A stretch of DNA of 46,350 bases from an uncultured Fibrobacter sp. (GCA_947305535.1 CAMZDZ010000002.1:1-46350); one strand, 5' to 3'; shown: positions 23,184-32,393, counted from the stretch's first letter. The notes: generated by a model from the letters alone, not told the origin. Translations and numbers: made by a program.

Positions 23184-23951
23184 ATGGATAAACTAAAGGC
23201 TGTCTGGGCGAAGCTGACGCGGCGCCCTGTCGTCAAGGCTCTTCTGATTTGGGTCGTGATTCTCTTTTTGCTGGCTTTTTGTGTAGATAAGATTGTCATG
23301 CCGATTTTTGCCGGCAAGCTTACCAGCACGGAAATTGTTCCTGACCTCGAAGGCATGGACCAGGCCGCCGCCGAAGCCGCTTTGGCTAAAGCAGGGTTCA
23401 AGGCGGAATGGCTGGAAGAGGGCCGCTACAGCGCCCAGGTTCCCGCGGGCATGGTGCTCGTGCAGATGCCGAAGGCGGGCCGCGAAGCGAAGGTCGGCCG
23501 CACGGTGAAGCTTACGCCGAGCCTTGGTCTGCGCGAAGTCGTGATCCCGGACCTCCGCGGAACGAGCCAGAAGCAGGCCGCCATCTCGCTTTCCCGCGCA
23601 GGGCTTGTGCAGGGCGAGATCGTGAAGGGCGCGCACGCGAGCATTCCGCGCGGCGTCGTGATCCGTACCATTCCCGGTGCTGGCGACAAGGTGCGCGTCG
23701 GCGATACTGTGAAGGTCGTGATTTCGGCCGGTGCGACGAAGGGCAAGATTTTACTCCCGAACTTTGAAGGTGTTCCCCTGGATGACGTCTATGCGAAACT
23801 CGAGGCTCTTGGATTTGTCGTCGGAAAGATCAAGCGCATGAAGGACCCCGAGGACAGGGGCTACGCGCCCGGCACGGTTCTCGAGACATCGCCGAAATAT
23901 GGAGACTACCTTCCGCCGGATACCAAGATTAATTTTGTCATTGTTGACTAG
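23184..23951 (+). CDS. Single-pass membrane protein with three PASTA domains
   Basis: A 255-residue protein. After a short basic N-terminus a single membrane span (about 18-40, VKALLIWVVILFLLAF) is followed by three PASTA repeats outside the membrane (about 52-116, 117-183 and 186-255). Each begins IVPDLEG, VIPDLRG or LLPNFEG, with the typical ALAKAGF/SLSRAGL/KLEALGF helix. PASTA domains bind peptidoglycan fragments in Ser/Thr kinases and PBPs. Here there is neither a kinase nor a transpeptidase domain, so a peptidoglycan-binding or scaffold role is inferred. It sits between the Crp/Fnr and TPR lipoprotein genes with 2- and 8-base gaps. Confidence 0.9.
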   Translation: MDKLKAVWAKLTRRPVVKALLIWVVILFLLAFCVDKIVMPIFAGKLTSTEIVPDLEGMDQAAAEAALAKAGFKAEWLEEGRYSAQVPAGMVLVQMPKAGREAKVGRTVKLTPSLGLREVVIPDLRGTSQKQAAISLSRAGLVQGEIVKGAHASIPRGVVIRTIPGAGDKVRVGDTVKVVISAGATKGKILLPNFEGVPLDDVYAKLEALGFVVGKIKRMKDPEDRGYAPGTVLETSPKYGDYLPPDTKINFVIVD

Positions 23952-23959
23952 GAATATTT

Positions 23960-25879
23960 ATGAAGGGAGTGTTCGGAACTTTTTTGACGCTTGCCGCATG
24001 CGTCCTCCTTATGGATGCGTGCAGTTCGGCGCCTGCGAAGAAATCCGATAGTTCCGCTCCCGAAACTTCCGCTGCCGTCGTGCAGGAGGAAGACGATGTT
24101 TCGGAACCCGAATCCCCGAAATACCCGCAGAACCTGGATGCCGCCCATGCGGCGTACCTGCAGGCCGTAAACCTCGAAATGCGCGGCGCCCACGACATGG
24201 CCGACGCGCTGATGATGCAGGCTTACGAGGCAGACCCGGGCAACCGTTACCTGGCTTTCGAGGTCGCCGACAGGATCGCGATGCGCGGCGACGATTCGCT
24301 CGCCTTGGTCTACGCGCAGCAGGCGAACCGCCTGAAGGGGAAAAAGCTCGCCCGCCATTATGCGCTGCTTGCGCACCTTTACGTGAAGGACGGCGCGGCC
24401 GATTCCGCCCGGAAGTACTTCAACCTGGGGCTTGATTCCTCGCACTACCAGGACATGGCGCTGCTTTACGACTACAGCCTGTTCTTGGAGATCGTGAAGG
24501 ACAAGAAGGAACTCGTGCGCGTGTACGACCTCCTGCTCCCGCAGGTGAACTACATGCCTTCGCTGTTCCAGCGCCAGTTCACGCTGCTTGTCGAGATGAA
24601 CAAGGACTCCGCCTTGGTGGAGCTGCTGGATGCCGCCTACAACGCCAACGGCGACCGGGCCATGTTGCAGCAGAAGGTCCAGATATTGCTTTTGCAGAAG
24701 CGCCTCGCCGAGGCCCGCGCGATTGCCGACACGGTCATGTCTTCCGACGCGATTGCCGAGAAGATTGTTGTCGGCGTGATGACGGCGATTGCCGAAAAGA
24801 ACAGGGATAGCGCTTACCAGTTCCTTAAGCACAAGTACTACGTGGATTCCGTCCGTACTCCTATCCTTACGAACTTCCTGGGCCATCACGAATATATCGC
24901 GATGGACCTGGACAGCGCGAAGGTCCACTTGAAGCAGGCGGCCGAGCTGCTGGAATCGCAGCCCGTTTACGTGGCGAACGCTTACCGTTCCCTGGCGAGT
25001 ATCGCCCTGAGCGAAAACGACAAGCAGAACGCCGTGCTCTATGCCGAGAAGGCCGACTCCGCGTCGATGGGCGGCGAGAAGCCGATGCTCGCGATGACGT
25101 ACGGCTATGTGGGCGAGTACAAGAAGGCCTACACGATGCTGGACTCCCTGTTGGCGGTATGGAGCAAGTGGAACCCGCCTGTCGGCGTGGATTCCGCGTC
25201 GGCGAACGAGATGAGGAAGCAGGCGAGCCGCATGCACCGGCAGTTCCGCAACGCCTATGCGCGCATATACACGTTCGAGGCGAGCGATATCGAGAAGAAC
25301 GTCAATGCGACGGACTCGATGAAGGCCTACGCGAAGGAAGCCCGCGAGAGGGCGGAACTTTTCTGGGAGAGCCTGCTGCTTGCGGATTCTTCGGACATGG
25401 GGACGCGCGTCTACATGGCGATGAACCTGGAACGCATGGGACGTATCGACGAGTCGTTCGCCATGTTTGAGCTATTGCTCAAGCAGCCGGAATCCTCGGG
25501 GATCGATTTCCCCGAAATCATGAACTACTACGGCTATTCGCTTATTGACTTGAACCGCTCTGCCGCCGATGTGGACCGCGGTCTTGCCCTTGTGCAGAAG
25601 GCGCTCGACAAGATAGGCAATGCGCCTGCCCGCGAGGCGTACCTGGATTCCAAGGCCTGGGGCCTTTTCCGCAAGGGGCTTTACAAGCAGGCCTACGACG
25701 TGATGGCGCTTATCGACGTGAAGAACATGCACGAGGACGCGGTGTACTGGGAGCATATCGGTGCCATCCAGGCGGCGTTGGGCATGAAGGACGAAGCGAC
25801 CAAGTCGTACAAGACCCTGCTCGAGTTGAACCCGAACCATCCCGAAGCCAAGGCCTTTTTCTCGGGCAAGAAGCAGTAG
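23960..25879 (+). CDS. TPR-repeat lipoprotein
   Basis: A 639-residue predicted lipoprotein (lipobox LMDAC, Cys21). It is helical throughout, with TPR-like pairs, for example AYLQAVNLEMRGAHDMADAL near the start, YGYSLIDLNRSAADVDRGLA and HIGAIQAALGMKDEATKSYK near the end. The repeat-rich layout matches outer-membrane-attached TPR lipoproteins that scaffold protein or envelope complexes in Gram-negative-type bacteria. The partner is unknown. Spacing is 8 bases to the PASTA gene and 6 to the LolB-like gene, so the three were probably expressed and perhaps function together in envelope assembly (inference). Confidence 0.85.
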   Translation: MKGVFGTFLTLAACVLLMDACSSAPAKKSDSSAPETSAAVVQEEDDVSEPESPKYPQNLDAAHAAYLQAVNLEMRGAHDMADALMMQAYEADPGNRYLAFEVADRIAMRGDDSLALVYAQQANRLKGKKLARHYALLAHLYVKDGAADSARKYFNLGLDSSHYQDMALLYDYSLFLEIVKDKKELVRVYDLLLPQVNYMPSLFQRQFTLLVEMNKDSALVELLDAAYNANGDRAMLQQKVQILLLQKRLAEARAIADTVMSSDAIAEKIVVGVMTAIAEKNRDSAYQFLKHKYYVDSVRTPILTNFLGHHEYIAMDLDSAKVHLKQAAELLESQPVYVANAYRSLASIALSENDKQNAVLYAEKADSASMGGEKPMLAMTYGYVGEYKKAYTMLDSLLAVWSKWNPPVGVDSASANEMRKQASRMHRQFRNAYARIYTFEASDIEKNVNATDSMKAYAKEARERAELFWESLLLADSSDMGTRVYMAMNLERMGRIDESFAMFELLLKQPESSGIDFPEIMNYYGYSLIDLNRSAADVDRGLALVQKALDKIGNAPAREAYLDSKAWGLFRKGLYKQAYDVMALIDVKNMHEDAVYWEHIGAIQAALGMKDEATKSYKTLLELNPNHPEAKAFFSGKKQ

Positions 25880-25885
25880 GCGGCT

Positions 25886-26629
25886 ATGCTCGGGGCTGCA
25901 AAAAAACATTTTCCGCTATTTTGCGTTTTCGCTTGCGCGCTGCTCGCTGTAGCCGTGCTTTGCGGGTGCGCCGGCTCGAAACCGTCGGGCAAGCTGGACG
26001 CCCCCGGCAGTGCCGAGGTGGCTCCCCCCGACAGCCTGAGGGCGAAATTCAAGCTTACCATTTTCGACAAGGCCGGCAAGGAACAGGAATTCGACGCGGT
26101 GCTGTTCTCCGTGCCCGGCAAGCGCTACCGCATGGAACTGACCGGCGCGATGGGTATCGGCGTGGCCAGCGTGCTGTGGCAGGAAGAAGGCTGGCAGGTC
26201 GTTTTCCCGACAGAAAAGATGTACGTGAAGGGTGCCGGTTACATGGTGGGCATCTTTAGCGACAACACGGTCCCCATGGTGCATATCCACCAGGTCGCCT
26301 CCATCTTTGAGGGTAAGCTTTTGCCCGAGGAGTACAAGGACCAGGGCGACGGGAAGGCCGTGGAGCCGAACGGACGCGTGTTCAGCTACGGCAGGGAAGG
26401 GGAGGACGTGGCCTGGATAAGCCGGGCCGGCCGTGACGGGAAACCCGAGGTGACGCGGTTCGACGGGTTCAAGGAATTTGAAGGGAAGAAGGTCCCCTCT
26501 CATGTGGTTTTTGAACGGAATGGGAAAAAATACCTGGAAATCCAGGTGAAGACCGTGAAACACGGGCAACCGTTCAGCCTGGGAGTCTGGCGCCTCAATA
26601 TTCCCAAGAGTTATCAGCGTATCGAGTGA
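25886..26629 (+). CDS. LolB/DUF4292-like outer-membrane lipoprotein
   Basis: A 247-residue predicted lipoprotein (lipobox VLCGC, Cys28). The mature part has beta-rich pattern residues of the LolB/LppX fold: LRAKFKLTIFDKAGKEQEFD, VLFSVPGKRYRMELTGAMG, GVASVLWQEEGWQVVFPTEK, then KVPSHVVFERNGKKYLEIQV. LolB accepts lipoproteins from LolA at the outer membrane; DUF4292 proteins are its relatives in Bacteroidota. Calling it a lipoprotein-insertion factor is an inference from fold-like pattern and context, since most neighbours are lipoproteins. It starts 6 bases after the TPR gene. Confidence 0.65.
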   Translation: MLGAAKKHFPLFCVFACALLAVAVLCGCAGSKPSGKLDAPGSAEVAPPDSLRAKFKLTIFDKAGKEQEFDAVLFSVPGKRYRMELTGAMGIGVASVLWQEEGWQVVFPTEKMYVKGAGYMVGIFSDNTVPMVHIHQVASIFEGKLLPEEYKDQGDGKAVEPNGRVFSYGREGEDVAWISRAGRDGKPEVTRFDGFKEFEGKKVPSHVVFERNGKKYLEIQVKTVKHGQPFSLGVWRLNIPKSYQRIE

Positions 26630-26654
26630 TGATTTTTTGTAGATTGGATAGTGT

Positions 26655-29600
26655 ATGAAGAAATTAGTTCTAGTTCTTTTGCTTTGCATGTTCTCCTCTG
26701 CCGCCTTCGCGGCGGACACGCTTGAAGTCTATGCCTTCCTGGTCCAGTTCAAGCAGGAAAAGCCGGACAACTCCCTTACCACAGGTGACGGCACGTTCGG
26801 TTCCGACCTGAAAAAGAAGGATGCCTATAGCCTTGATCCCGTGAAAATGCGCAATTCCGTTTCGTACTGGAAAAAACATTTCGCTTTTGCGAACGCCTAT
26901 TTCCAGGCGGCGAGCGGCGGGAAGGTGGCTATTAAGGCGAGCATTTTCCCCGATTCCTCCCTGGGGCAGACGGTCTATACGCTGAAGAAACCTATTATCG
27001 ACTATAACCGTACCAAGAAGATGAAGGGTGAGAAGACGGCGGCCTACGATGAGGCCCGTAGCCGTGACTACCTTTCGTTCGTCTACGATGCCGTGATGGC
27101 CGCCCATAGTTCCAAGAATTCTCCGTTCAGTGTCCCCCTGCCCGAGAACCCGAATACGAAACGTGCCTATATGATTATCCATGCGGGGGCGAATAAGTTG
27201 GTGGACGGCGGTTCCATGGGGACCGACGGTGCCGACACTCCGGGCGACTTTTGGGACAGCTATGTTTCGGGCGGCGCATGGGAATACCTCTCTTCGGACT
27301 CCGCCTACGCTGCCGTGCAGAAAGTGAGCAAGGATTCCTCCGTCGTGACGGGCATTGCGCTCAAGGATGCCGCCATCGATACTCTTAAGTCGATCATGGT
27401 CTTGAGCGAGACGGCGTCGCAGGACGGCCTGAACTGGGGTATCAATGGATTTCTCGTGAACCAGATTGGCCGCGAACTCGGTCTGCCGAACACCTACGAC
27501 GTGGAGAAGGGAATCTCGCGCCTGGGATATTTTGACATGATGGATTTTGCCGGGTACAGTGCCGGAAACGGATTTATGCCCGCCTTGCCGAATGCCTGGA
27601 ACCGCTTGTACATGGGCTGGAGCAAGGTCAAGGAAGTCCGCCCCACGGCGGGAAAGAGCGTGTCTGTCGATATTGCGGCCGCGGGTAGCGGGCTTGGTAC
27701 CGAAATCGTCAAGGTCCCGCTGAACGGCAGCGAATATTTGTTGATCGAGAACCGCCAGCGTTCCTGGCGCAAGGACGGCAAAGTGGATGTCGTACTCGGG
27801 GATGTCTCCGCCGACGATGATACGACCGTGACGACGGTGGTCGCCGACAGCATTGGGACCGTCTTCGAAGACAGCGTCTGCGTCGAGGACAAATGCAAGA
27901 AGAATAACAAGAAGGCGAAGGGACTTATTCTTTCGTTGAGTTCCTTTGACGCGGGGCTTCCGGCTAGCGGCATTGCCGTGTGGAAAGTCAACGAATGGTA
28001 CCTGCGCGAGACCTTGCCGTATGGGTACGCGAATGCCTGGGGCGGCGATACGTTGCGCGACCATCAGTTCGGCATCTCGCTCGTTGAGGCGGACGGTGTG
28101 CTGAGTATCGGCAAGACCTTCAAGAATGCGCTCGGCCGCGACACCTATGATTACGGCTCGGGAACGGACCTGTTGCCGCACAAGCGTTACGGTTCCAAGT
28201 CGAAAGAAAAGTTCGAGACGGTCAAGACCATCTTGCCGACGGGATACGCCAATACGAAGACTACGCAGGGCGGCTATACCGGCATCAAGATTTCGGTGGA
28301 AGTGCCCGACAAGGCGCGCAAGGAAAAGACGGCGAACTCCTTCATGGGCGACAGCGTCGTGAACTATGCGGCTCCGGTCATCCGCGTGACCGTCAGCATC
28401 GACGACGGAAGCATCGAAGGGAGCAAGTTCCCGAAGAAGGTCGGCCTTGCCAACGCCCCGCGCGGCGCGGTGTTCGTGGATGGCGAAGGGGACGACAAGG
28501 TTGTCGTGTTCGCTTCTGGAGATGGGACCCTGCAGGCGATGAGCGCTCTCGGAGACTCCCTGTTCCCGGCCGACACCGTGGTGTCCGTGAAGAAGGTCGG
28601 CCTGAATGATTCTGTGGAGTCCGTGCCGTTGTACCGTCTGGCGCCGAGTTTCGGACCCCTTGTGGGCATCGCCGGCGATGGCGCGAACGCGTATTCCCTG
28701 CACCGCCGGAGCCTTGTCCGCACGTCGTTCAAGAGCGGAATTCCCGAGCAGGAAGTCGTCGATTTTGACGCGGTCGGGAACGGCTTGACGATTGGTGCTG
28801 CCGTGGCGGGGCCTGTCGTTGCCGGCGCCCACCTGCTTTTTGCGACGGATTCGTCGCTGTGGACGGTTAGTTTTGGTGACCACAAGAAAGCAGTTTCCGA
28901 GACCTCGCTGAAGTCGCTGCATGCGCAGGACATCGCTCTCTGCGAGGATTCCGGGGATTCCCGTGTCTCGAAGGTGGTCGTTGTCGGTGAGGACGGGAAG
29001 CTCTTCATGAATACGGTGGAGAAGGATTCCTGGAACAATTCCGATGTCGCGCCGGTTTACCGCGAGCCTTCGATGCTTCTGGAATCCAAGGGGAACCAGG
29101 GCAAGTATTTCCGCGTCGCCTGTACGGACCTCGACCGCGACGGGACGGTGGAGGCTATCGTTCTCGGGAGCCGCGGGTCCGTGATGAGCGTGAGCTTGAG
29201 CGGAGTGAAAGTCAAGCCGAGCTGGCTGCATGTTTACAAGCGCGGACTTTCCGGCACGTCCGGATTGAAGGATGAAACCTCCGGCATGGCGCTGGGCGAT
29301 GTCAACGGTGACGGGTATCCCGAAATCGTGTTCCTGGGCGACAACCTCCTGTATGCGCTGGACCGCTTTGGCCTGCCGCTTCCGGGATTCCCGGTGAAGC
29401 TGAGCCGCGGCCTGCCCGTTGTCGGCTTCTTTAGCGACCCGCTGATTGTGGACGTGACGGGCGACAAGGTCCCCGAAATCCTGGTGCCGAGCAGCGACGG
29501 GCTCGTGTACGCTTACACGGGTGCGGGCAAGCAGGTGAAGGACGGCTTCCCGGTCGCCGCGGGTAGTTTCGAGTATGGCGAGATGTACGAACCGCTGTCC

Positions 29601-30101
29601 ATTTTCGTGACGGATGCGGTGACTTCGAAAAAGGCGTCCGGGCCGGAGCTGTACGCGTTCCACCGCGACAACGCCTCCGCGGTGCGCCTGGCGAAGGCTT
29701 CGAGCGGAGCCGAGAAGGCTTCCGCCGCCTGGGCGCTCCCGGCGGGCGGCAACGAGCGTACCGGATTTTTTGATGCAAGCCGTCTTGGCGACGTGAAGAA
29801 ACAGGAAGCCAAGAAGGAAATATCGGAATTCTTCGTGTTCCCGAACCCGGTGAAGAACGGCGTGGCCAAGGCGCGCTTTGAAATCGGCGCTCCCGCGAAG
29901 TCCGCGAGCATTGAGTTCTACGATATTACGGGCCTCTGCGTTTACAAGAAGAAACTGGGCGGTGTCAATGCGGGCCGTAACCAGGTTGACCACCTCGACT
30001 TGAAGTCCCTGGGAAGCGACGTGTACACGGCGCGCCTGAAGGTGGATTTCGAAGGCGGCAAAACGAAGCAGAAGGTGTTCCGCGTTGGCGTCGTCCACTA
30101 G
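26655..30101 (+). CDS. Secreted M6-peptidase-like protein with a degenerate zinc site, FG-GAP repeats and a T9SS-like C-terminus
   Basis: An 1148-residue protein. It has a cleavable signal (about 1-20) and a region (about 21-360) like M6 (InhA-type) metalloproteases. Where active members have HExxHxxGLPDxYD, this reads NQIGRELGLPNTYD (residues 269-282), so both zinc His and the catalytic Glu are replaced. A large beta region follows, with FG-GAP/VCBS-like repeats at about 810-990 (DLDRDGTVEAIVLG, DVNGDGYPEIVFLG, DVTGDKVPEILVPS). The last ~90 residues (FFVFPNPVKNG, IEFYDITGLCVYKK, ending KVFRVGVVH) look like a type IX secretion sorting domain. It is probably secreted or anchored at the surface but proteolytically inactive (inference). 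TTTTTTGTAGATT lies before the start. Confidence 0.8.
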   Translation: MKKLVLVLLLCMFSSAAFAADTLEVYAFLVQFKQEKPDNSLTTGDGTFGSDLKKKDAYSLDPVKMRNSVSYWKKHFAFANAYFQAASGGKVAIKASIFPDSSLGQTVYTLKKPIIDYNRTKKMKGEKTAAYDEARSRDYLSFVYDAVMAAHSSKNSPFSVPLPENPNTKRAYMIIHAGANKLVDGGSMGTDGADTPGDFWDSYVSGGAWEYLSSDSAYAAVQKVSKDSSVVTGIALKDAAIDTLKSIMVLSETASQDGLNWGINGFLVNQIGRELGLPNTYDVEKGISRLGYFDMMDFAGYSAGNGFMPALPNAWNRLYMGWSKVKEVRPTAGKSVSVDIAAAGSGLGTEIVKVPLNGSEYLLIENRQRSWRKDGKVDVVLGDVSADDDTTVTTVVADSIGTVFEDSVCVEDKCKKNNKKAKGLILSLSSFDAGLPASGIAVWKVNEWYLRETLPYGYANAWGGDTLRDHQFGISLVEADGVLSIGKTFKNALGRDTYDYGSGTDLLPHKRYGSKSKEKFETVKTILPTGYANTKTTQGGYTGIKISVEVPDKARKEKTANSFMGDSVVNYAAPVIRVTVSIDDGSIEGSKFPKKVGLANAPRGAVFVDGEGDDKVVVFASGDGTLQAMSALGDSLFPADTVVSVKKVGLNDSVESVPLYRLAPSFGPLVGIAGDGANAYSLHRRSLVRTSFKSGIPEQEVVDFDAVGNGLTIGAAVAGPVVAGAHLLFATDSSLWTVSFGDHKKAVSETSLKSLHAQDIALCEDSGDSRVSKVVVVGEDGKLFMNTVEKDSWNNSDVAPVYREPSMLLESKGNQGKYFRVACTDLDRDGTVEAIVLGSRGSVMSVSLSGVKVKPSWLHVYKRGLSGTSGLKDETSGMALGDVNGDGYPEIVFLGDNLLYALDRFGLPLPGFPVKLSRGLPVVGFFSDPLIVDVTGDKVPEILVPSSDGLVYAYTGAGKQVKDGFPVAAGSFEYGEMYEPLSIFVTDAVTSKKASGPELYAFHRDNASAVRLAKASSGAEKASAAWALPAGGNERTGFFDASRLGDVKKQEAKKEISEFFVFPNPVKNGVAKARFEIGAPAKSASIEFYDITGLCVYKKKLGGVNAGRNQVDHLDLKSLGSDVYTARLKVDFEGGKTKQKVFRVGVVH

Positions 30102-30112
30102 GGAGGGGTCGT

Positions 30113-31093
30113 ATGTCTTGTGCCAAATCGTCTAAAGTCCTTGCAGCAGGGATTGCGTTTGCCGTGACCCTGTTCGGCTTGTCGGCTTGCAGTGCTGGCG
30201 GTGATGCGGTGGATATCGAACCGGTCCAGGAAAACTTCGGCCCTGCCGGTAACGGCGGCTCCGACGACAGCGACGATGGCGGCAAGGATGATGGCGGGAA
30301 GGGCTCCGATTCCGCGGATGTCAATCCCGCCGATTCGACCGAGACGGATTCCCTGGAAATTGACAAGGTCCGCCTTTTCCGTGATTCCACGGATGGCCTG
30401 GAGTTTGTCTATATTCCGCCTTATACGTTCAAGCGCGGCTCGATAAATTATGGTATTTCGCCTTACTATATTGCGACAAAAGAGGTGACGCAGGACCTGT
30501 ATAAGGACGTTGTCGGCCAGCTTCCGGATCAGGATAAACTGGACGACAACCTGCCTGTCGTGAATGTCTCCTGGTACGATGCCGTGCTGTTCTGCAACGC
30601 GCTTTCCAAGAAAGTCGGCCTGGATACAGTCTATGTCTACAAGTCGGTGGGCGACAAGAACTTTTTGGAAGACCTCGAAATCGATTACTCCGTTGAGGGG
30701 ATTCGCCTGCCCACGGAAATGGAATGGGAACTTGCTGCGCATGGCGGAGAATACGGCTCCACCTATTATTGGGGGAACGAACCGGCTTCCGATTATGCGT
30801 ATTATGGACAAACTAAAGGTCCGGTGAAGGTGGCGAGCAAGAAACCCAACGCTTACGGCCTTTACGATATGGCCGGAAACGTCGCCGAATGGGTCAATGA
30901 CTGGTATGCGAGCTATTCCACTGCCGACGAGAAGAACCCTGTTGGCCCGGCTACAGGGAAAAACAAGTGCGTTCGCGGCGGGGGATGGACCGACAAGGTG
31001 GCTGACATTGCCCCGAAAGAACGCAACAAGAAAGATCCGCTTTACAGTGGGGTGACTCTAGGATTCAGGATAGTGTATTCAAAGGGCTTTTGA
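30113..31093 (+). CDS. SUMF1/formylglycine-generating-enzyme-like lipoprotein
   Basis: A 326-residue predicted lipoprotein (lipobox LSAC, Cys26) with a Gly/Asp/Lys-rich linker (about 45-70). The SUMF1-type domain (about 85-326) has FVYIPPYTFKRGS, YIATKEVTQDLYKDV, VVNVSWYDAVLFCNALSKK, IRLPTEMEWELAAHGG, YDMAGNVAEWVNDWY and RGGGWTD...LGFRIVYS. True formylglycine-generating enzymes activate sulfatases in the cytoplasm. A lipid anchor and the absence of a sulfatase gene here argue for a ligand-binding or structural C-type-lectin-like role instead (inference). GGGAGGGG lies about 5 bases before the start, which is 11 bases after the M6-like gene, so the two are probably co-expressed. Confidence 0.88.
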   Translation: MSCAKSSKVLAAGIAFAVTLFGLSACSAGGDAVDIEPVQENFGPAGNGGSDDSDDGGKDDGGKGSDSADVNPADSTETDSLEIDKVRLFRDSTDGLEFVYIPPYTFKRGSINYGISPYYIATKEVTQDLYKDVVGQLPDQDKLDDNLPVVNVSWYDAVLFCNALSKKVGLDTVYVYKSVGDKNFLEDLEIDYSVEGIRLPTEMEWELAAHGGEYGSTYYWGNEPASDYAYYGQTKGPVKVASKKPNAYGLYDMAGNVAEWVNDWYASYSTADEKNPVGPATGKNKCVRGGGWTDKVADIAPKERNKKDPLYSGVTLGFRIVYSKGF

Positions 31094-31129
31094 TAAGCGC
31101 CCGCAAATAATTTTGTTACATTTGTCCTT

Positions 31130-31603
31130 ATGATGAAGTATAGATTGGTTGTGCTAGCGGCGTGCCTTGGCTTGCTTGCCTGCTCGGAGGAAAAGAAAGA
31201 GCCTTTACCCGAATTGCCGCGTGTGGAAGTCCCTGCGGAATTGGCAGGCCAGTATTCCGGCCAGCTCCCTTGCGACGATTGCAAGGCGCTCATTGTCCGT
31301 GCCGTTTTGGCTGCCGACAGCAGCGTGTCGGTGATCCGTACCTTGGTCATGGACACGATGTCGGTCGATACTCTCCAGGGAAAGTACGAGGTCGGTGCCG
31401 ACAGCGTCATCACCTTCGCTTTGCCCAAATGGCGCAACTGGAATTTCAAGCGCAATTCTTTGGGAAACCTTGAGCTGCTGACCAACGATGGCCAGGTTTA
31501 CTTGAACGAAGACGACTTGAAGTGCGAACTTGTCCGCATATTTACCATGCCCAAGATGAAGGCCGTTTCGGATTCGAGCGATTCCCAAAAGGTCGTGGAG
31601 TGA
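31130..31603 (+). CDS. NlpE-like lipoprotein
   Basis: A 157-residue predicted lipoprotein (lipobox LLAC, Cys18). Its mature part begins with LAGQYSGQLPCDDCKAL, the signature of the NlpE N-terminal domain (G.Y.G.LPC.DC), followed by a small beta-barrel-like sequence. In E. coli NlpE reports surface contact and lipoprotein trafficking faults to the Cpx system. Here the gene ends three bases before a LytTR response regulator, which makes a signalling link attractive but unproven. ATG 31130 or 31133 could start it. AATTTTGTTACATTT lies in the 36-base gap upstream and may be a promoter. Confidence 0.75.
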   Translation: MMKYRLVVLAACLGLLACSEEKKEPLPELPRVEVPAELAGQYSGQLPCDDCKALIVRAVLAADSSVSVIRTLVMDTMSVDTLQGKYEVGADSVITFALPKWRNWNFKRNSLGNLELLTNDGQVYLNEDDLKCELVRIFTMPKMKAVSDSSDSQKVVE

Positions 31604-31606
31604 TTT

Positions 31607-32380
31607 ATGCTATGTAAGGTCCTCATTGTTGATGACGAACCGCTCGCTCGCGTTCGTATGCGTTCCCTTTTGGAACCTTATGCCCAGGAATTGGAAATCG
31701 TGGGCGAAGCCTCTTCCGGGGCGACGGCGATAGAGCAGATCCAGGATTTGGCCCCTGACGTGGTGTTCCTGGACATCCAGATGACGGACATGAACGCCTT
31801 CGACGTGCTGCACGGCCTGGACATGGACGACGACATGCCGCTGATTGTCTTTACGACGGCGTTCGAGGACTTTGCCCTCCGCGCATACGAAGAGAACACC
31901 GTGGACTACTTGCTGAAGCCGATAGAGCCCGCTCGTCTCGAGGCGACTATTGCAAAGCTGCGCAAGCGTTTCTCGACGATGGCTACGGAACAGCAGATTC
32001 CCGGCGATTTCTCGTGGGACAAGTTCCGTTCCATGGTGAAGGGCGACGACCAGTACATGCAGCGCATCCAGGTGAAGATCGGCGACCGCATCCTGCTTGT
32101 GAACGTGGACGAGATCATCCGCTTCCAGAGCGAGGAAAAGTACACTACGGTCTATACGACGAATAACCGCTACATTATCGACACGCCTCTCGTCGACCTG
32201 GAAAAGCGACTCGACCCGAGGGTGTTCGTGCGGATTCACCGTGCCCACCTGGTGGCTATCGACTACATTGCCGAGATGCGCAAGACGGACGCGAGCCGCT
32301 TGAACGTCGTGCTGCGCGACAAGGACCACACGCAGCTGATGGTGAGCCGCAATTTTGTGAAGAAGGTGAAGAACCTTTAA
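31607..32380 (+). CDS. LytTR-type response regulator
   Basis: A 257-residue response regulator. The receiver domain (about 1-120) has acidic residues D9/D10, phosphoacceptor D56 in VVFLDIQM, the Thr/Ala switch region FTTAFEDFA and Lys in DYLLKPIEP. A linker leads to a LytTR DNA-binding domain (about 150-255: ILLVNVDEIIRFQSEEKYTTV, in two pieces, and FVRIHRAHLVAIDYI). It is of the LytR/AlgR class, typically paired with a LytS-type membrane histidine kinase. No histidine kinase is present in the window, so the partner is elsewhere. It sits between an NlpE-like lipoprotein and signal peptidase I in a tight cluster. Confidence 0.93.
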   Translation: MLCKVLIVDDEPLARVRMRSLLEPYAQELEIVGEASSGATAIEQIQDLAPDVVFLDIQMTDMNAFDVLHGLDMDDDMPLIVFTTAFEDFALRAYEENTVDYLLKPIEPARLEATIAKLRKRFSTMATEQQIPGDFSWDKFRSMVKGDDQYMQRIQVKIGDRILLVNVDEIIRFQSEEKYTTVYTTNNRYIIDTPLVDLEKRLDPRVFVRIHRAHLVAIDYIAEMRKTDASRLNVVLRDKDHTQLMVSRNFVKKVKNL

Positions 32381-32393
32381 TTTGGAGTTCCTG

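Noticed and set aside
26655-30101. Active M6 metalloprotease
   Set aside because: The HExxH residues are replaced (NQIGR), and no other HExxH was noticed in the chain.
30113-31093. Active sulfatase-modifying enzyme
   Set aside because: The SUMF1-like domain is on a lipid-anchored protein and no sulfatase gene is in the window; domain similarity alone does not show the copper/cysteine chemistry.
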